From contig NC_080058.1 of the NCBI RefSeq assembly GCF_026212465.1, positions 15,182,140 to 15,246,139 of the forward strand: 64,000 nucleotides of DNA, read 5' to 3'. The position numbers and the translations under genes are program-made. Source of the stretch: Amaranthus tricolor (lineage: Eukaryota > Streptophyta > Magnoliopsida > Caryophyllales > Amaranthaceae). The notes below the pieces were generated by a model. The model searched no databases, was not told the origin of the DNA, and was given only the letters and a program-made list of their open reading frames with translations. Of this stretch, positions 45,329-56,989 are shown piece after piece. The first letter of the stretch is position 1. Each line of letters opens with the position of its first letter.

Positions 45329-45832
45329 TTATGATGCTTGAATTACAGAAATTGTCTCTAGCTGAGATTTTGAGTTCTTCCGAATACACTTCGTTCCCTC
45401 AGGAGTTTTTATTCTAACAACCTTTTCCTTACACAAAATCTCCGCTGAATATCTCTCCAACCAATCCATACCAAAAATTATATCGAATGTTCCCAAATCG
45501 AATTGAATTAAGTCAGCTGGTAAAAGATTCCCACAATTCTCCAATGGAAAATCATAAAAGATACGGTCACACAGGTAAGGTGTACCATCAGGTAAGTTGA
45601 TACATAAGTGAGATTTTTGAGGTTTCAAAGAAATAGAAGATATGTGGAGAAAAGCACTAGAAATAAAAGACCTATCAGCTCCACAATCAAACAAAACATT
45701 TGCTGTTAAATTACCAACAGGGAATTTTCCAGAAATTACTTTACCTTCAACTTCAAGCTCCTGGTGTAAACCATCATAATGATCTCCAAAGGTTCATCTC
45801 TTACGATATACCCTGTACTACCACCTCTTGGC
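45329..45832 (-). pseudogene. chromovirus Gag start fused to aspartic protease by deletion
   Basis: An ATG near 45832 opens MPRGGSTGYIVRDEP. Within 50 codons the protease follows: ANVLFDCGADRSFIS (catalytic D-C-G-A) and FDIIFGMDWLERYSAEILCK, ending in RIKTPEGTKCIRK before the RT linker. Gag normally needs about 300 residues before protease, so most of Gag, including the zinc knuckle, is missing. A frameshift near 45775 separates the two parts. Confidence 0.78.
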
Positions 45833-46015
45833 ATCCTTTAATTAAGTAGGGAAGTGTTGCGTAAGCTATATTTTAAATCGAAAATCACATTTTTTTTAAA
45901 CACATAAAACACATAAAACAAATTTCATTTAAAATACTAATTTTTTTTTCCAAAACGTAATTTATCACGGTGTTTCCTAGTATCGGATAAGAAGATCCGA
46001 CCGTTCGAATATCGT

Positions 46016-46029
46016 TGGCTCTGATACCA
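46016..46029 (-). other. primer binding site, initiator tRNA-Met
   Basis: Minus-strand TGGTATCAGAGCCA, an exact tRNA-iMet site, lies two bases inside the LTR end. Confidence 0.9.
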
Positions 46030-46536
46030 AGTGTAACGGAACGTTCTTTTCTATTGTAGGTTTATTATAAAATATAGTAAGTAATGCTAAGCGGAAGTCT
46101 ATCGTACCGTGATTATTGCGAAAAACAAATAAGACAAAACAGAATTTTCAAAAAAACAAAGAAAACTTAAATCATTAAAATATAATTTTACGTATTACAT
46201 CTTTCTTTAATACATAATTATTATTTTTACATACTAGTAATATAAACTACATATATACTAACATCACATAGACAATACAATAGCTTCTTAATAACTTCAT
46301 GTAAAATTTCCTGCAGCATCTGTTCCCGAAATATGGGAACAGCCGATGAAAATCGGTCAGCTTTAAAAAAAACCGAGTATAAAAACTTACCGCAAATATA
46401 CAAGTATTGATAGTATATGCAGGGCAATAAGTAATAAGCAAAAATAAGTGCATCACAATAAATAATATGCAAGGTATCTTATGTATTATAGGGAATTCAT
46501 TTTTATATTAGATTCACTTATATATATTAAACTTCT

Positions 46537-46642
46537 GGTCCTTCTGCTTGAGTACCAGGGCGTGATTTTCTAACACTTCTGCTTCTTCTGGTCCTTCTGC
46601 TTGAGTACCAGGGCACGATTTACTAACACTTCTGCTTGAGTG
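46537..46642. repeat. 53-bp tandem duplication within the chromovirus LTR
   Basis: Units start GGTCCTTCTGCTTGAGTACC at 46537 and 46590 and differ at a few positions. A partial third copy (CTTCTGCTTGAGTGTTAGGG) follows. Confidence 0.8.
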
Positions 46643-46943
46643 TTAGGGCGTGGAATCCGATTACTTATTTAATGAATGCAACACATATGATGTTTGTTTG
46701 ATATATGTAAGGGCCTGTTAGGGTGAGGTAAACCAAAACCCCTTACTTAGTGGGAGTCGTCACTCCTCCAGTACAATATTGCTCGAGCCACAAGTCAGGT
46801 TAAACAACCTTACTATGTTCGCCGTATTTTACGTGCCGGAAAACACGTCCCACGTTTTTTACATGCCGGAAGCATGATCAGCATTTCCTTACTATCAAGC
46901 CTTTTAATTATCATGTTACTGTTTTCATATAAATGCAACATTA

Positions 46944-48379
46944 TGATAGGTCGTTTTACTACCAAAAATAATTCCTAATTCACCTAACTAGTATAGTTGG
47001 GAAAGTAGGGTCGAACCACTGAGGAAGGACAAATAAAGTCACAATTTGAACCAAGCTCACTATTGCTAACAATCAAATGTTGGATTTTTGTTTATCTAAG
47101 TAGAACGCAAAAACAAGAGATGAATAAAATTCAATAATTAAAAACCTAGGGCTAAAAGGATTCACTATGCATCGATCATGATTCATGAACAACAATTGGG
47201 ATAGGAATGAATATAGGCGAAGGAAGATGTTACTTTCGCAAACAAATTCGACAATCAAACAATAAAACAAGCTATCGCGATTAAGGCTTAATTGTTCAAA
47301 GAAGGAAATCGTTCGCTCAAACTCGCAACTCTCGCTTATAGAGTTGAGCGAATAAAACTTGCAAATTGGCCAAACATGCAATCAATCTAAAACCCATCAA
47401 TTGAATCGCCTAGACAAACCAAATTTAAATCCTAAAATCGAACAAGAATCATGACCTTTTGCATAGTTTCACCAAACCCTAGAAATAAGACTACTTACTA
47501 AGCATATTAAAACTAACAAGAGATTCAACAATGAAATTCATGGAGAAAATCAAATTTAAATTTAATAGAGAAACAAGCATTCAAAGATAACGATAATAAC
47601 CAAGAACAAGAAATTAGAATTGAAATTAATACCTTCAATATAATTAAAATTACAATGTCGAAGCGTTGATTAACAATCCCTCAAGGCAAGTAATATGATA
47701 AATCCCTTTAAATACCAAACCCTCAAAAAAACAGAGAAAAAAAAAAGGAAGAACGTCTCTCCTTTTTTATTACATTCCCTAATGATAAAATATAAACCGT
47801 GCGAAAAACGGTTATTAAAGCAGGACCGGACCGGGTCCGTATGTTGGGAGTTTTCAGAGAGCAGAAATCGCAGGACCCGACCGGGTTTAGGCAAGACCGG
47901 ACCGGGTCCGTAAGCTGAGCATTCATGCAAGTGATTATTGACAGACCCGACCGGGTTTAGAGTATACCCGACCGGGTCCTGGGCTTGGAGGCTTACATTC
48001 CTATTTCTCAATTGAAATCGCTCGGGTATGAAAATACCCGCCCGGGCCCATCATCATGTGCTTATTTTTCTTCATTAGAACACGGCAAAAGTACAAACGA
48101 GACCCAATGGGACTAAAAGCATATCCGAATGGACCCGTGAGCTCACAAAAGTGCCGTAGTGCGGTCTCGAACTCTGCCAAATTTCGAAGCACGCATCCTA
48201 ATGCTCAGAAGTGATCCGCTTCCAATACAAGAGTGGAGTAAAATGGCCTGAAATAATCAAAGACACACAAAAACTCCAACCAAGCGTAAAACCACATGGA
48301 AAATGCGAAATCACACATCAAAATGCCATAAAATGCAAGGGAAAGGAGCATAAAAATATAGTATAAAGTGCATACATCA
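46944..48379 (-). repeat. 3' LTR of the Athila-type element
   Basis: Plus strand TGATAGGTCG to GCATACATCA. It contains a GC-rich array of ACCCGACCGGGT-like palindromes at 47823-48050. ORFs reported across this region recur in the other LTR and look non-coding. Confidence 0.93.
47823..48050. repeat. array of GACCGGGT-centred palindromes in the LTR
   Basis: Six spaced cores of the form RCC(C/G)GACCGGGT or CCCGCCCGGG lie in otherwise AT-rich DNA. Duplicated in the other LTR at 53672-53893, where the first core has lost 5 bp. Confidence 0.85.
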
Positions 48380-48396
48380 AACTCCCCCAAGCCAAA
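48380..48396 (-). other. polypurine tract of the Athila-type element
   Basis: Minus-strand GGCTTGGGGGAGTTT lies directly beside the 3' LTR. Confidence 0.8.
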
Positions 48397-49917
48397 CCCT
48401 TGCTTGTCCCCAAGCAAATGGACCATCAAAAAAAAGTGGAGATCATATAGGTCAACAAAGTTCTTCCCCAAAAGTTTTCGAAATTCATTTAATAGCAACT
48501 TCAACGACTCGGCATTTAGGCGCACTCAACATCAATCCGGAATATCATAGCGCAATTCGGCTTTCACGATTCATCCAAAAGGTAACCAGTTAAGGCCATC
48601 GTAAACACATCATAAATCAAATGAGGAGGTACTCACGGGGCAACTCACCACTCCATCGTCGATGAGTTTAGGACTCATTACACACACCGAAGTAGTAAAA
48701 ATGACTACTTCCATTCCCCAGCAGTGTTTCCCTCCCTACTCTCACACTCATGTGTTTAGAAGGACAAAAAGATCCCTCCAATGCAAACAACATTCTATAG
48801 ACTTTCACTTTAACTTTGCTATCCTTCTCCTTCGAAATAGGCTTCAATTACCAAGAGAATCAAATCAGGCTAATAATGGGAGTAACGTTGGCTAAGGTTA
48901 TTGGTCGTGCTAAAAATATGAGACCTAGTAGGGACAATAGGGAGTGAAAACTCTTTTCTCGCAACTACGCACACTTCGAGCATGAACATCATACAGCCAA
49001 TCGTAAATGAACTTAACCAATGAAATTTCGAGCTTCTAGAAGAATAAGATATAACCCCTTTTAATTGAATTTATAACTACAAACAAAAATCACATTCTTT
49101 TTGGTTTTTTTTTGTTCTTTTTTTTTTTTTTAGTAATAATACGTGGGGGTATCTATGTACAAAGGAATTTAAAAGAAACTCAAAATTTTACAATTATGGA
49201 TGGTAACCACACCAACAACCAACATTAAACTCAAATAACCAATTCACTCCCTAAGGTGTAGAGGGGGAAATTTTAGGATTGTGGAGCTTTAGTAATGCGG
49301 GTTGAAAGAAAATAGGCTCAGGCTCAAGAGGGCAAAAACCTAAAGTAAAGTAGTGCAAGGTGGCTTTTTAGTCCATGTGGTTTCAAGTAACATCTAAGCC
49401 TGAAAATCATTTTCAACAAGGTACATCTAGTCAAATTCTAGGAGGAGTAAAGCAAAGTCAAGATTAGTCTAGCCCCTAATGAGCATCCTAGCAGATAATG
49501 CCCACACATTTGATTAGGTTTACTCACCAGCTAACCTACTCATGCTCATGAGACAATTAAATGCCACTTAACTGGTTCTCAAATTAGGAGTGTCTACGGT
49601 TTGCCTCTGACATCCAGATAACAGTATCACATGCCAAAATACCAGTCAAAACATTTTGCAAAATTCATTTTAGGGAAAAGGACAGTGTTACTTGTATACA
49701 GGAGATTCCAACAGTTCTCATCAAGCCATAACACTTTTTTTTTTTTTTGTATGTGAGAAATAAAACCTAACTCTATATGCTGAAAATAATAAAATTATAC
49801 AGATGCATGAGCGAGAGAGTGAATGAGAAGTGATTATCCCCCCCAAGCCAGTCCAAGCACGGTCCTCAGTGTTTGGCACAAGATCAAATAAATGATTACT
49901 GGCCTGAACCACCACCT
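48397..49917 (-). other. non-coding 3' region of the Athila-type element
   Basis: No ORF of interest. A second purine-rich motif (minus strand GGCTTGGGGGGGATA, near 49838-49852) resembles the functional polypurine tract and may mark the edge of a deletion or duplication. Two T-rich runs occur at 49107-49130 and 49736-49748. Confidence 0.5.
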
Positions 49918-52731
49918 TTAGAACCAAAAGGACCGCATCTTATGAGTGCAGAATGAGGGATTAATACCCTTGATGTCATCAATACTATACCCAATGGCCT
50001 TCTTATGAGTTTTCAAAACATCCAAAAGTTGGGAAAGTTGGGCATCATTGAGTGTAGTGCTGACGATAACAGGATAGAGCTCTTGCTCATCAAGAAAAAC
50101 GTACTTAAGATGGGAAGGGAAAGGTTTTAGTTCGGGCTTCTTTACCTCAACCTTGCATATAGGCCGGACTAACCTTTGCACTCTCTTGCTCTTGCTGTGA
50201 CTAAGCTCTTCATTACAAAGGGCTTGTTCAATAGCATCAATTTTAGTCTTCCAAATGCTAGCATCACCTGTAGCAGATTCAAGACAAAGAACGGCCTCCA
50301 AAGGATCTTTCATAAGAGTTAGGGGCAAGTTATCATGACAAATCACATCAACTACATCAATAGCATAGCATTTTTCCTCAAGCATGGGACCTTTCAAAGC
50401 ATTGCTCAAATTGAAAGTTACATTGTCATCCCCCACAGAAAGTGTAAGTCTACCATTTTTCACATCAATAACTACTCCTGCCGTATGAAGGAAAGGTCTT
50501 CCTAAAATAATAGGAATTTGTCGATCTTCCTCCATATCAAGAACAACAAAATCAACAGGGATATAAAACTTACCTACCCTAACAGGGACGTCCTCTAAAA
50601 TACCCAAAGGATATTTAACAGAACGGTCGGCCATTTGTAAAGTAATATTGATAACTTTTAGATTTCTCATTTTCAGTTTAGAACAGACAGAAAAAGGCAT
50701 TACACTGACACTAGCTCCTAAATCACATAAAGCTTTATCAATAAACAATGTCCCAATGTGACAGGGGATGGAGAAACTACCAGGATCTTTCAGTTTTGGA
50801 GGGGATTTGTTTTGTAGCAAAGCACTACATTGTTCAGTAAAAGCAACTGTTTCCACCTCACTAAAAGCTCTTTTCCTAGTCAATATGTCCTTCATGAATT
50901 TAGCATAAGCAGGCACTTGTGTGATTAATTCAGTAAAAGGAACTGTTACCTGCAAATTCTTAACCACCTCCAAAAACTTACCGAACTGCTTGTCAAGCTT
51001 GTTCTTCAATTGGCGGTTGGGGAAAGGAAGTGTGATGGGAGGCACTTGCAATGCCTCTTCTTTTGCTTTCTCTTTCTCGTGCACTGCCTCAGAAGGTGCT
51101 TCATCAATAACCACTTCAGGAATGCCCACATCTTTCGAATTTGACTCTTCATTGCGAGGCATGGGTGGCTCATCATAACTCAACCTGCTCCTTGTAGTGA
51201 TTGCATTGGCGGTCTCCTTGCCATGTGGTTGAGTGGGTTGGCCGGGCAATGCTCCTGCTTGTCTAGAGGAGCTAGATGCAGCTAATTGAGCGACGTGAGT
51301 TTCAAGCATTTTATTGTGAGTACCGAGTTGCTCAAGCTGTTTGGCCATTTGGGCCATCATGTTTTTCAATTCCCCCAATTCGGATTGGGGTTATTGGTTC
51401 TGAAATTGCTGCTGTTGATGGCCTTGAGGAGGCCTTTGGAAACCGGGTGGTCCTTGATTGGGCTGAAATTGCTGATGTTGCCCATATTGTTGTTGTGGTG
51501 CTTGTGGTGGAAAGTGTTGCTGTTGAGGATTTAACACATTGTTGCTGCGATATGACAAGTTAGGATAATTCCGAATTCCAGGATAGTAGCTATTGTTGTT
51601 GAAAGGAGGACGAGCTTGAAAAGCATTGACTCGCTCTGGCACTCCCATAGCTCCATTGGGATTAACAGAACACTCCATTAGAGAATGACCATGCATACCG
51701 CAATAACCACAAGCAACTCCACCTTGGCTAGAGGTAGCCATAGCATTGACGGGCATAGATGTATTAGCATTCATGCGCATCCCATCGATTTTCGCATTCA
51801 AAGCTGAGATTTGTGATGATAGAAGGGAATAAGTTTCAACTTCATGCTTCCCCTTCCTTGGTGCTTGAGCTGCGCGCCTAGATGAGCTATTCCATTGATT
51901 TTCAGCAAGAGTATCCAAGAGTGAAATAGCCTCAGAAGTTTATTTGTTCATGAAAGAGCCGCCAGCCGCACCATCTACCATCCTCTTAGTCTCATTATCA
52001 AGACCATTATAAAAAGATTGCATAAGAAATTCCTTCTCAATACCGTGATGAGGGCACATATATTGGTAATCTTTGAATCTCTCCCACGCATCATGAAAAG
52101 TCTCCCCCGCATCTTGTGAGAAACTATAGAGCTTAACTCTGTAGTCATGAGTCTTATAACCGGGATAATACTTCACTAGGAAAGCATCAGACAATTGTGC
52201 CCAAGTAGTAATGGTGTTGGGAAGAGAGTTATACCAACGTTGAGCTTTGCCTGCCAAAGAGAAACGAAAGAGGTACAAGTACAGCTCGTCGTCAGTCATC
52301 CCAGTAATCTTTTGTAAAGAACATGCTTGAAGGAATTTTTGCAAATGATCAACGGGTTCTTCATTGTCAAGACCATAGAACTGATTTCCAGTGATCATAT
52401 TCATAACATTGGATTTGATGTCAAAGTTTCCAGCATTAGTAGTCGGCATCCTAATCCTCGCGGTAACATTGCTAGCCTTGGGCTGTGTAGACTGCCTAAG
52501 AGTTCTCTCGGGAGCCTGAGCCGCCATGTCAAGGGATTGAGAGGCTTGTTGAGCTTGTTTACGAGCCTCCGCCCTCCTTTTCTTTGCACTTGAGTGTGTT
52601 CTACGAGCAGTTGCCTCAACCTCAGGATCAAAAAGCAAAGGTTGCTTGTTGGTACTCCTGGTCATGCACAAAAACACTAGAACAAACGTAAATACGCTCG
52701 AAGAACAGTTGTTCCTCGAGTGGGTTAGCAA
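49918..52731 (-). pseudogene. Athila-type Gag-protease polyprotein, one frame with two stops
   Basis: The likely start is near 52731-52670 (MTRSTNKQPLLFDPEVEATA). The Gag core follows: NQFYGLDNEEPVDHLQKFLQ, LYLFRFSLAGKAQRWYNSLP, AFLVKYYPGYKTHDYRVKL and ETFHDAWERFKDYQYMCPHH. A TAA at 51937 interrupts, then a zinc-knuckle region (CGYCGMHGHSLMEC) and a Gln-rich tract. A second TAA at 51388 precedes a helix (ELKNMMAQMAKQLEQLG). Protease has DLGASVSVMPFSVCSKL and ILGRPFLHTAGVVID. The tail KPELKPFPSHLKYVFLDEQE and INPSFCTHK is the RT linker, and the frame then ends in MRSFWF. Both stops are in frame with flanking coding sequence, so they are point changes. Confidence 0.9.
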
Positions 52732-52769
52732 AAGAAAACGCTAAATTCAAAAAGCAAAACTGTTGCCCT

Positions 52770-52788
52770 TCCCCGGCAACGGCGCTAA
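52770..52788 (-). other. primer binding site of the Athila-type element
   Basis: Minus-strand TTAGCGCCGTTGCCGGGGA, four bases inside the 5' LTR. Athila and related elements use TGGCGCCGTTGCCGGGGA, assigned to tRNA-Asp. Confidence 0.85.
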
Positions 52789-52792
52789 ATTT

Positions 52793-54224
52793 TGATAGGT
52801 CATTTTACTACCAAAAATAATTCCTAATTCACCTAACTAGTATAGTTGGGAAAGTAGGGTCGAACCACTGAGGAAGGACAAATAAAGTCACAATTTGAAC
52901 CAAGTTCACTATTACTAACAATCAAATGTTGGATTTTTGTTTATCTAAGTAGAACGCAAAAACAAGAGATGAATAAAATACAATAATTAAAAACCTAGGG
53001 CTAAAAGGATTCACTATGCATCGATCATGATTCATGAACAACAATTGGGATAGGAATGAATATAGGCGAAGGAAGATGTTGCTCTCGCAAACAAATTCGA
53101 CAATCAAACAATAAAACAAGCTATTGCGATTAAGGCTTAATTGTTCAAAGAAGGAAATCGTTCACTCAAACTCGCAACTCTCGCTTATAGAGTTGAGCGA
53201 ATAAAACTTGCAAATAGGCCAAACATGCAATCAATCTAAAACCCATCAATTGAATCGCCTAGACAAACTAAATTTAAATCTTAAAATCGAACAAGAATCA
53301 TGACCTTTTGCATAGTTTCACCAAACCCTAGAAATAAGACTACTCACTAAGCATATTAAAACTAACAAGAGATTCAACAATGAAATTCATGGAGAAAATC
53401 AAATTTAAATTTAATAGAGAAACAAGCATTCAAAGATAACGATAATAACCAAGAACAAGAAATTAGAATTGAAATTAATACCTTCAATATAATTAAAATT
53501 ACAATGTCGAAGCGTTGATTAACAATCCCTCAAGGCAAGTAATATGATAAATCCCTTTAAATACCAAACCCTCAAAAAAACAGAGAAAAAGAAAAAGGAA
53601 CAACGTCTCTCCTTTTTTATTACATTCCCTAATGATAAAATATAAACCGTGCGAAAAACGGTTATTAAAGCAGGACCGGGTCCGTATGCTGGGAGTTTTC
53701 AGAGAGCAGAAATCGCAGGACCCGACCGGGTTTAGGCAAGACCGGACCGGGTCCGTAAGCTGAGCATTCATGCAAGTGATTATTGACAGACCCGACCGGG
53801 TTTAGAGTATACCCGACCGGGTCCTGGGCTTGGAGGCTTACATTCCTATTTCTCAATTGAAATCGCTCGGGTATGAAAATACCCGCCCGGGCCCATCATC
53901 ATGTGCTTATTTTTCTTCATTAGAACACGGCAAAAGTACAAACGAGACCCAATGGGACTAAAAGCATATCTGAATGGACCCGTGAGCTCACAAAAGTGCC
54001 GTAGTGCGGTCTCGAACTCTGCCAAATCTCGAAGCACGCATTCTAATGCTCAGAAGTGATCCGCGTCCAATACAAGAGTGGAGTAAAATTGCCTGAAATA
54101 ATCAAAGACACACAAAAACTCCAACCAAGCGTAAAACCACATGGAAAATGCGAAATCACACATCAAAATGCCATAAAATGCAAGGGAAAGGAGCATAAAA
54201 ATATAGTATAAAGTGCATACATCA
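52793..54224 (-). repeat. 5' LTR of the Athila-type element
   Basis: 1432 bp, TGATAGGTCA to GCATACATCA. It pairs with 46944-48379. Confidence 0.93.
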
Positions 54225-54752
54225 CATTACAATAACATATAATAGAAAATAAATTAATAACAACTTGCATATAAATATTAAACTAAATCGAAACTAAAAA
54301 TGGGTCTTTAGTATTTATTTATAGATAAATTTCAATTATGCTTTATTATTTTCTTAATAACTTATTTTTAAATTTTGTACATGAATAATTAATTTTCTTA
54401 GGATCGAAATCGACACGAAATATTTTAAAATAAATAATTTATTAAATGAGTTGGCGTATATTCTTATTCACCAAAATAAATTAATTTTAATTATTATTTC
54501 AATTTTCTTTTTTTTTTGCCTACAATAACCATTTAATTTATTAATTTCTTTCTTTAAAATTTAAATATCACAAAATTTCACAAAAATAACTTAAATGAAT
54601 TGGAAATACAGTAACTAAAATAATTTATTTTTTTCCCAGAAATAATTATTTTTAATCCAAATTTATGAATTTCCTTATTTTATGAGTTTTTTAGCAAAAA
54701 TTTATAATAATATTTATACTCCACTATAATTCACGAAATTGATACACAACTT

Positions 54753-54760
<8 letters not shown>

Positions 54761-54819
<59 letters not shown>
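54761..54819. repeat. (TA)29 microsatellite
   Basis: An uninterrupted TA run inside the chromovirus LTR. Confidence 0.97.
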
Positions 54820-54824
<5 letters not shown>

Positions 54825-55680
54825 GAAAAATTTTCGTGTAAAAATATTAATGTTTACTATTTTAATTAAAATTATTTCGGTTTATGCGGTGTTGGGCAAT
54901 TTAAATAAATAATTCATATAAAATAATATACAACGAATTAATTCACTAAAAATTCCTGAAATATTAATTTATACATAATAAATACACATATAAAAATAAT
55001 TTTATGTAAATAAATATATGTAAGAATTTATACCTTTAACAATTTTACTATTAATCCTTTTCTTTTGTTGTAGAAAATCTAGCCACAAAATTGACTTCTT
55101 CCCCTTGAATTTCTATAACTAACACTAAATACTATTATTAGAAAATTTTTGAGAATTTTTAGGAATTTTTCTAGGATTTTTTAGAATTTTTCTTTAGGAA
55201 TTTGCTTTTATGAATTAATTTTCTGATTTTTTTTTTCTCCTCCTTTTATTTTACCCACGGTTCTTTGGGTATAAATAGGCTAAGATTGTAATTTTTTATT
55301 ATTTTAATTTTCCTTAATGTGCAAGAAAAAAGATTAGGATAAGGATTAATTATGTTGTTTTGGCATTTAGCCTAATTCTTGCCGCCAACTTTTTCTCTCT
55401 TTTTTTTTCTCTTTTTTTTTAATTATTATTATTATATATATTTTTATGTTTAATCATAAATTAATATAGGAAATAAAAAAATTAAGTTATTGTAGGTAAT
55501 TTAGCTAGACTTAATATTTAGATAATTTATTTTAAGAGAAATAAATTATATAAAAGAAAATCAAGAACTTTAAAAACGATTGGAATAAAATTTCGAAACG
55601 ACATTGAAAAGAAAATAATAAAACGAAACGATTATTGAATTTGTCAAAATATTTAAGATTAAGAAAAAGGGTCTGTTACA

Positions 55681-56259
55681 ATTACGCATTAATTTAGGTG
55701 TGACCCAAACTTTAACTTGTTTTTTATAATTGATTCTTTCCATTAAAATGATTATTGTTTGAGAGATTTGTTTCTTATAAAACTTTTAATAGGTAAATTT
55801 AAAAAACCTTAAAAATTAAATTTAAACTTATCATGACTCTTAAATTTTGTAAATTTTGTGACCCCATTTTATGACAGTATTAAACCGTATTGTTTACATT
55901 CAGATGCCTTAAGTATTGGTTTCAAGGAGATCTTTAAGGAAAGACTGAACTTTTCATAGATAATCATCCTGGTGCACCTGATAACATCAATCTTGATTCA
56001 GATGATTTGTTTTGGATTGCATTGATACAGGTGCTTGCATCATCATATGCTTCCTAGTTACTATAAAATAGTTCCTCCGATCTCTGCACCATATAATTCG
56101 ACATAAGTAATATTCCAAAGATTTAAACATTGTACTTACAAATTAAATAATATTATTTATGTTTTTCGTTATTTTGCATTGTAATTCTACCAGTATAACA
56201 TGGATATGTCAAATCCTTAATTCAAGGGCGGTTTTAGGCCCATTTAAGGTGCCTGACTG
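55681..56259. other. intergenic DNA
   Basis: Nothing recognisable. Confidence 0.4.
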
Positions 56260-56262
56260 TTA

Positions 56263-56388
56263 GAGTACATATCATATCCTGGGACCGAAACCATCGGCAA
56301 CCTTTTGGTTGAGTTGGTTTTTGGTCAAGGAACCAACTCAACCAAAACCTTAAGCGAACGGTTGAGGTCCAGAATATGTTATATACTC
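56263..56388. mobile_element. Tourist-like (PIF/Harbinger) MITE, 126 bp
   Basis: The element folds back almost along its whole length: GAGTACATATCATATCCTGG at the left pairs with the right arm GAGTATATAACATATTCTGG (read on the other strand), and TTTTGGTTGAGTTGGTT pairs with AACCAACTCAACCAAAA. It is flanked by TTA on both sides (56260-56262 and 56389-56391), the Harbinger target duplication. Confidence 0.82.
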
Positions 56389-56434
56389 TTAATTTTTGAT
56401 AAACTAGGCCCCTCCCTAGAAAAAATGAGTGTCA

Positions 56435-56740
56435 CACTACAACATAATATACATTTAGTAGGATATATTCAGTGATATTTATTAAACTCTTTAGTAGCAA
56501 AACAAAAAATCATACTAAACTTTTGGCAAAATAGAACCTAGTGACATTAGTCATGAATGTCACTATAAACTATAGTAATAATTACATATATTACTAAAGA
56601 CCAAATAAAGTGTCAGTAAATCACTTCAATAGTGGAACTTAATACAAAAATCAACAATTATTACACTAAAAATAGAAATCAGTGACTTTTTTTCAATGAC
56701 GCTAAATCCTATGTCGCGAAAAGTTAATTTTGTTGTAGTG
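56435..56740. mobile_element. CACTA-type MITE, 306 bp
   Basis: The termini are CACTACAACATAAT and, on the opposite strand, CACTACAACAAAAT. They carry the CACTA signature and are flanked by 3-bp TCA duplications (56432-56434 and 56741-56743). No transposase is encoded. Confidence 0.85.
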
Positions 56741-56796
56741 TCACATATTAACAAACTCCTTATAGTTCATTAGTCAAGCATTGCTTCGTTGGTGAT

Positions 56797-56980
56797 AGAG
56801 GTGTTCAAAACAGACCAATGACCTAACATTTACCCGAACTTTGAACTGAACCTGACTTAACCCGAATTCAAAATGAATTTAAAATAATGTAAAAATAAAT
56901 GTGCACACAAGACCCAAATTTGAATCGACCCTAAACACCTTACTCAAAATTGACCCGATGATCCGAATTGAATGCCTCTA
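56797..56980. mobile_element. Mutator-type MITE, 184 bp
   Basis: Terminal repeats of about 21 bp (AGAGGTGTTCAAAACAGACC and, on the opposite strand after one extra T, AGAGGCATTCAATTCGGATC) match at 15 of 21 positions. It is flanked by the perfect 9-bp duplication GTTGGTGAT (56788-56796 and 56981-56989), the length made by Mutator-like transposases. The interior contains drifted ACCCGAA/GACCCGA motifs. Confidence 0.83.
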
Positions 56981-56989
56981 GTTGGTGAT

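Larger units (their letters stand above)
46944..54224 (-). mobile_element. Athila-type Ty3/gypsy element carrying only Gag and protease
   Basis: 7281 bp with near-identical LTRs (1436 and 1432 bp), a perfect CATTA target duplication (46939-46943 and 54225-54229), a PBS of the Athila type and a polypurine tract. The interior encodes Gag and aspartic protease in one reading frame (52731 to 49918) with two stops. Reverse transcriptase, RNase H and integrase are absent: the frame ends a few residues after the pre-RT linker. About 20 substitutions separate the LTRs by eye (about 1.4%), the youngest-looking insertion in the window. Mobilisation, if any, would need polymerase and integrase from another copy. 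Confidence 0.92.
46032..55680 (-). repeat. 5' LTR of the chromovirus element, interrupted by an Athila-type element
   Basis: The LTR starts TGTAACGGAACG at 46032 and ends GGGTCTGTTACA at 55680. The Athila-type element 46944-54224 and its target duplication lie inside. Without them the LTR is about 2.4 kb, like that at 1686-3924. The right part (54230-55680) is AT-rich with a long TA microsatellite. No matching 3' LTR is in the window, consistent with truncation near 44634. Confidence 0.78.

Noticed and set aside
47670..48192. ORFs of 60-113 codons duplicated at 53499-54037
   Set aside because: They are inside both LTRs of the Athila-type element; duplication comes from the LTR pair, not gene duplication.
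46032..55680. One very long 9.6-kb LTR
   Set aside because: The CATTA duplication and LTR pair of the Athila-type element show that most of it is a later insertion.
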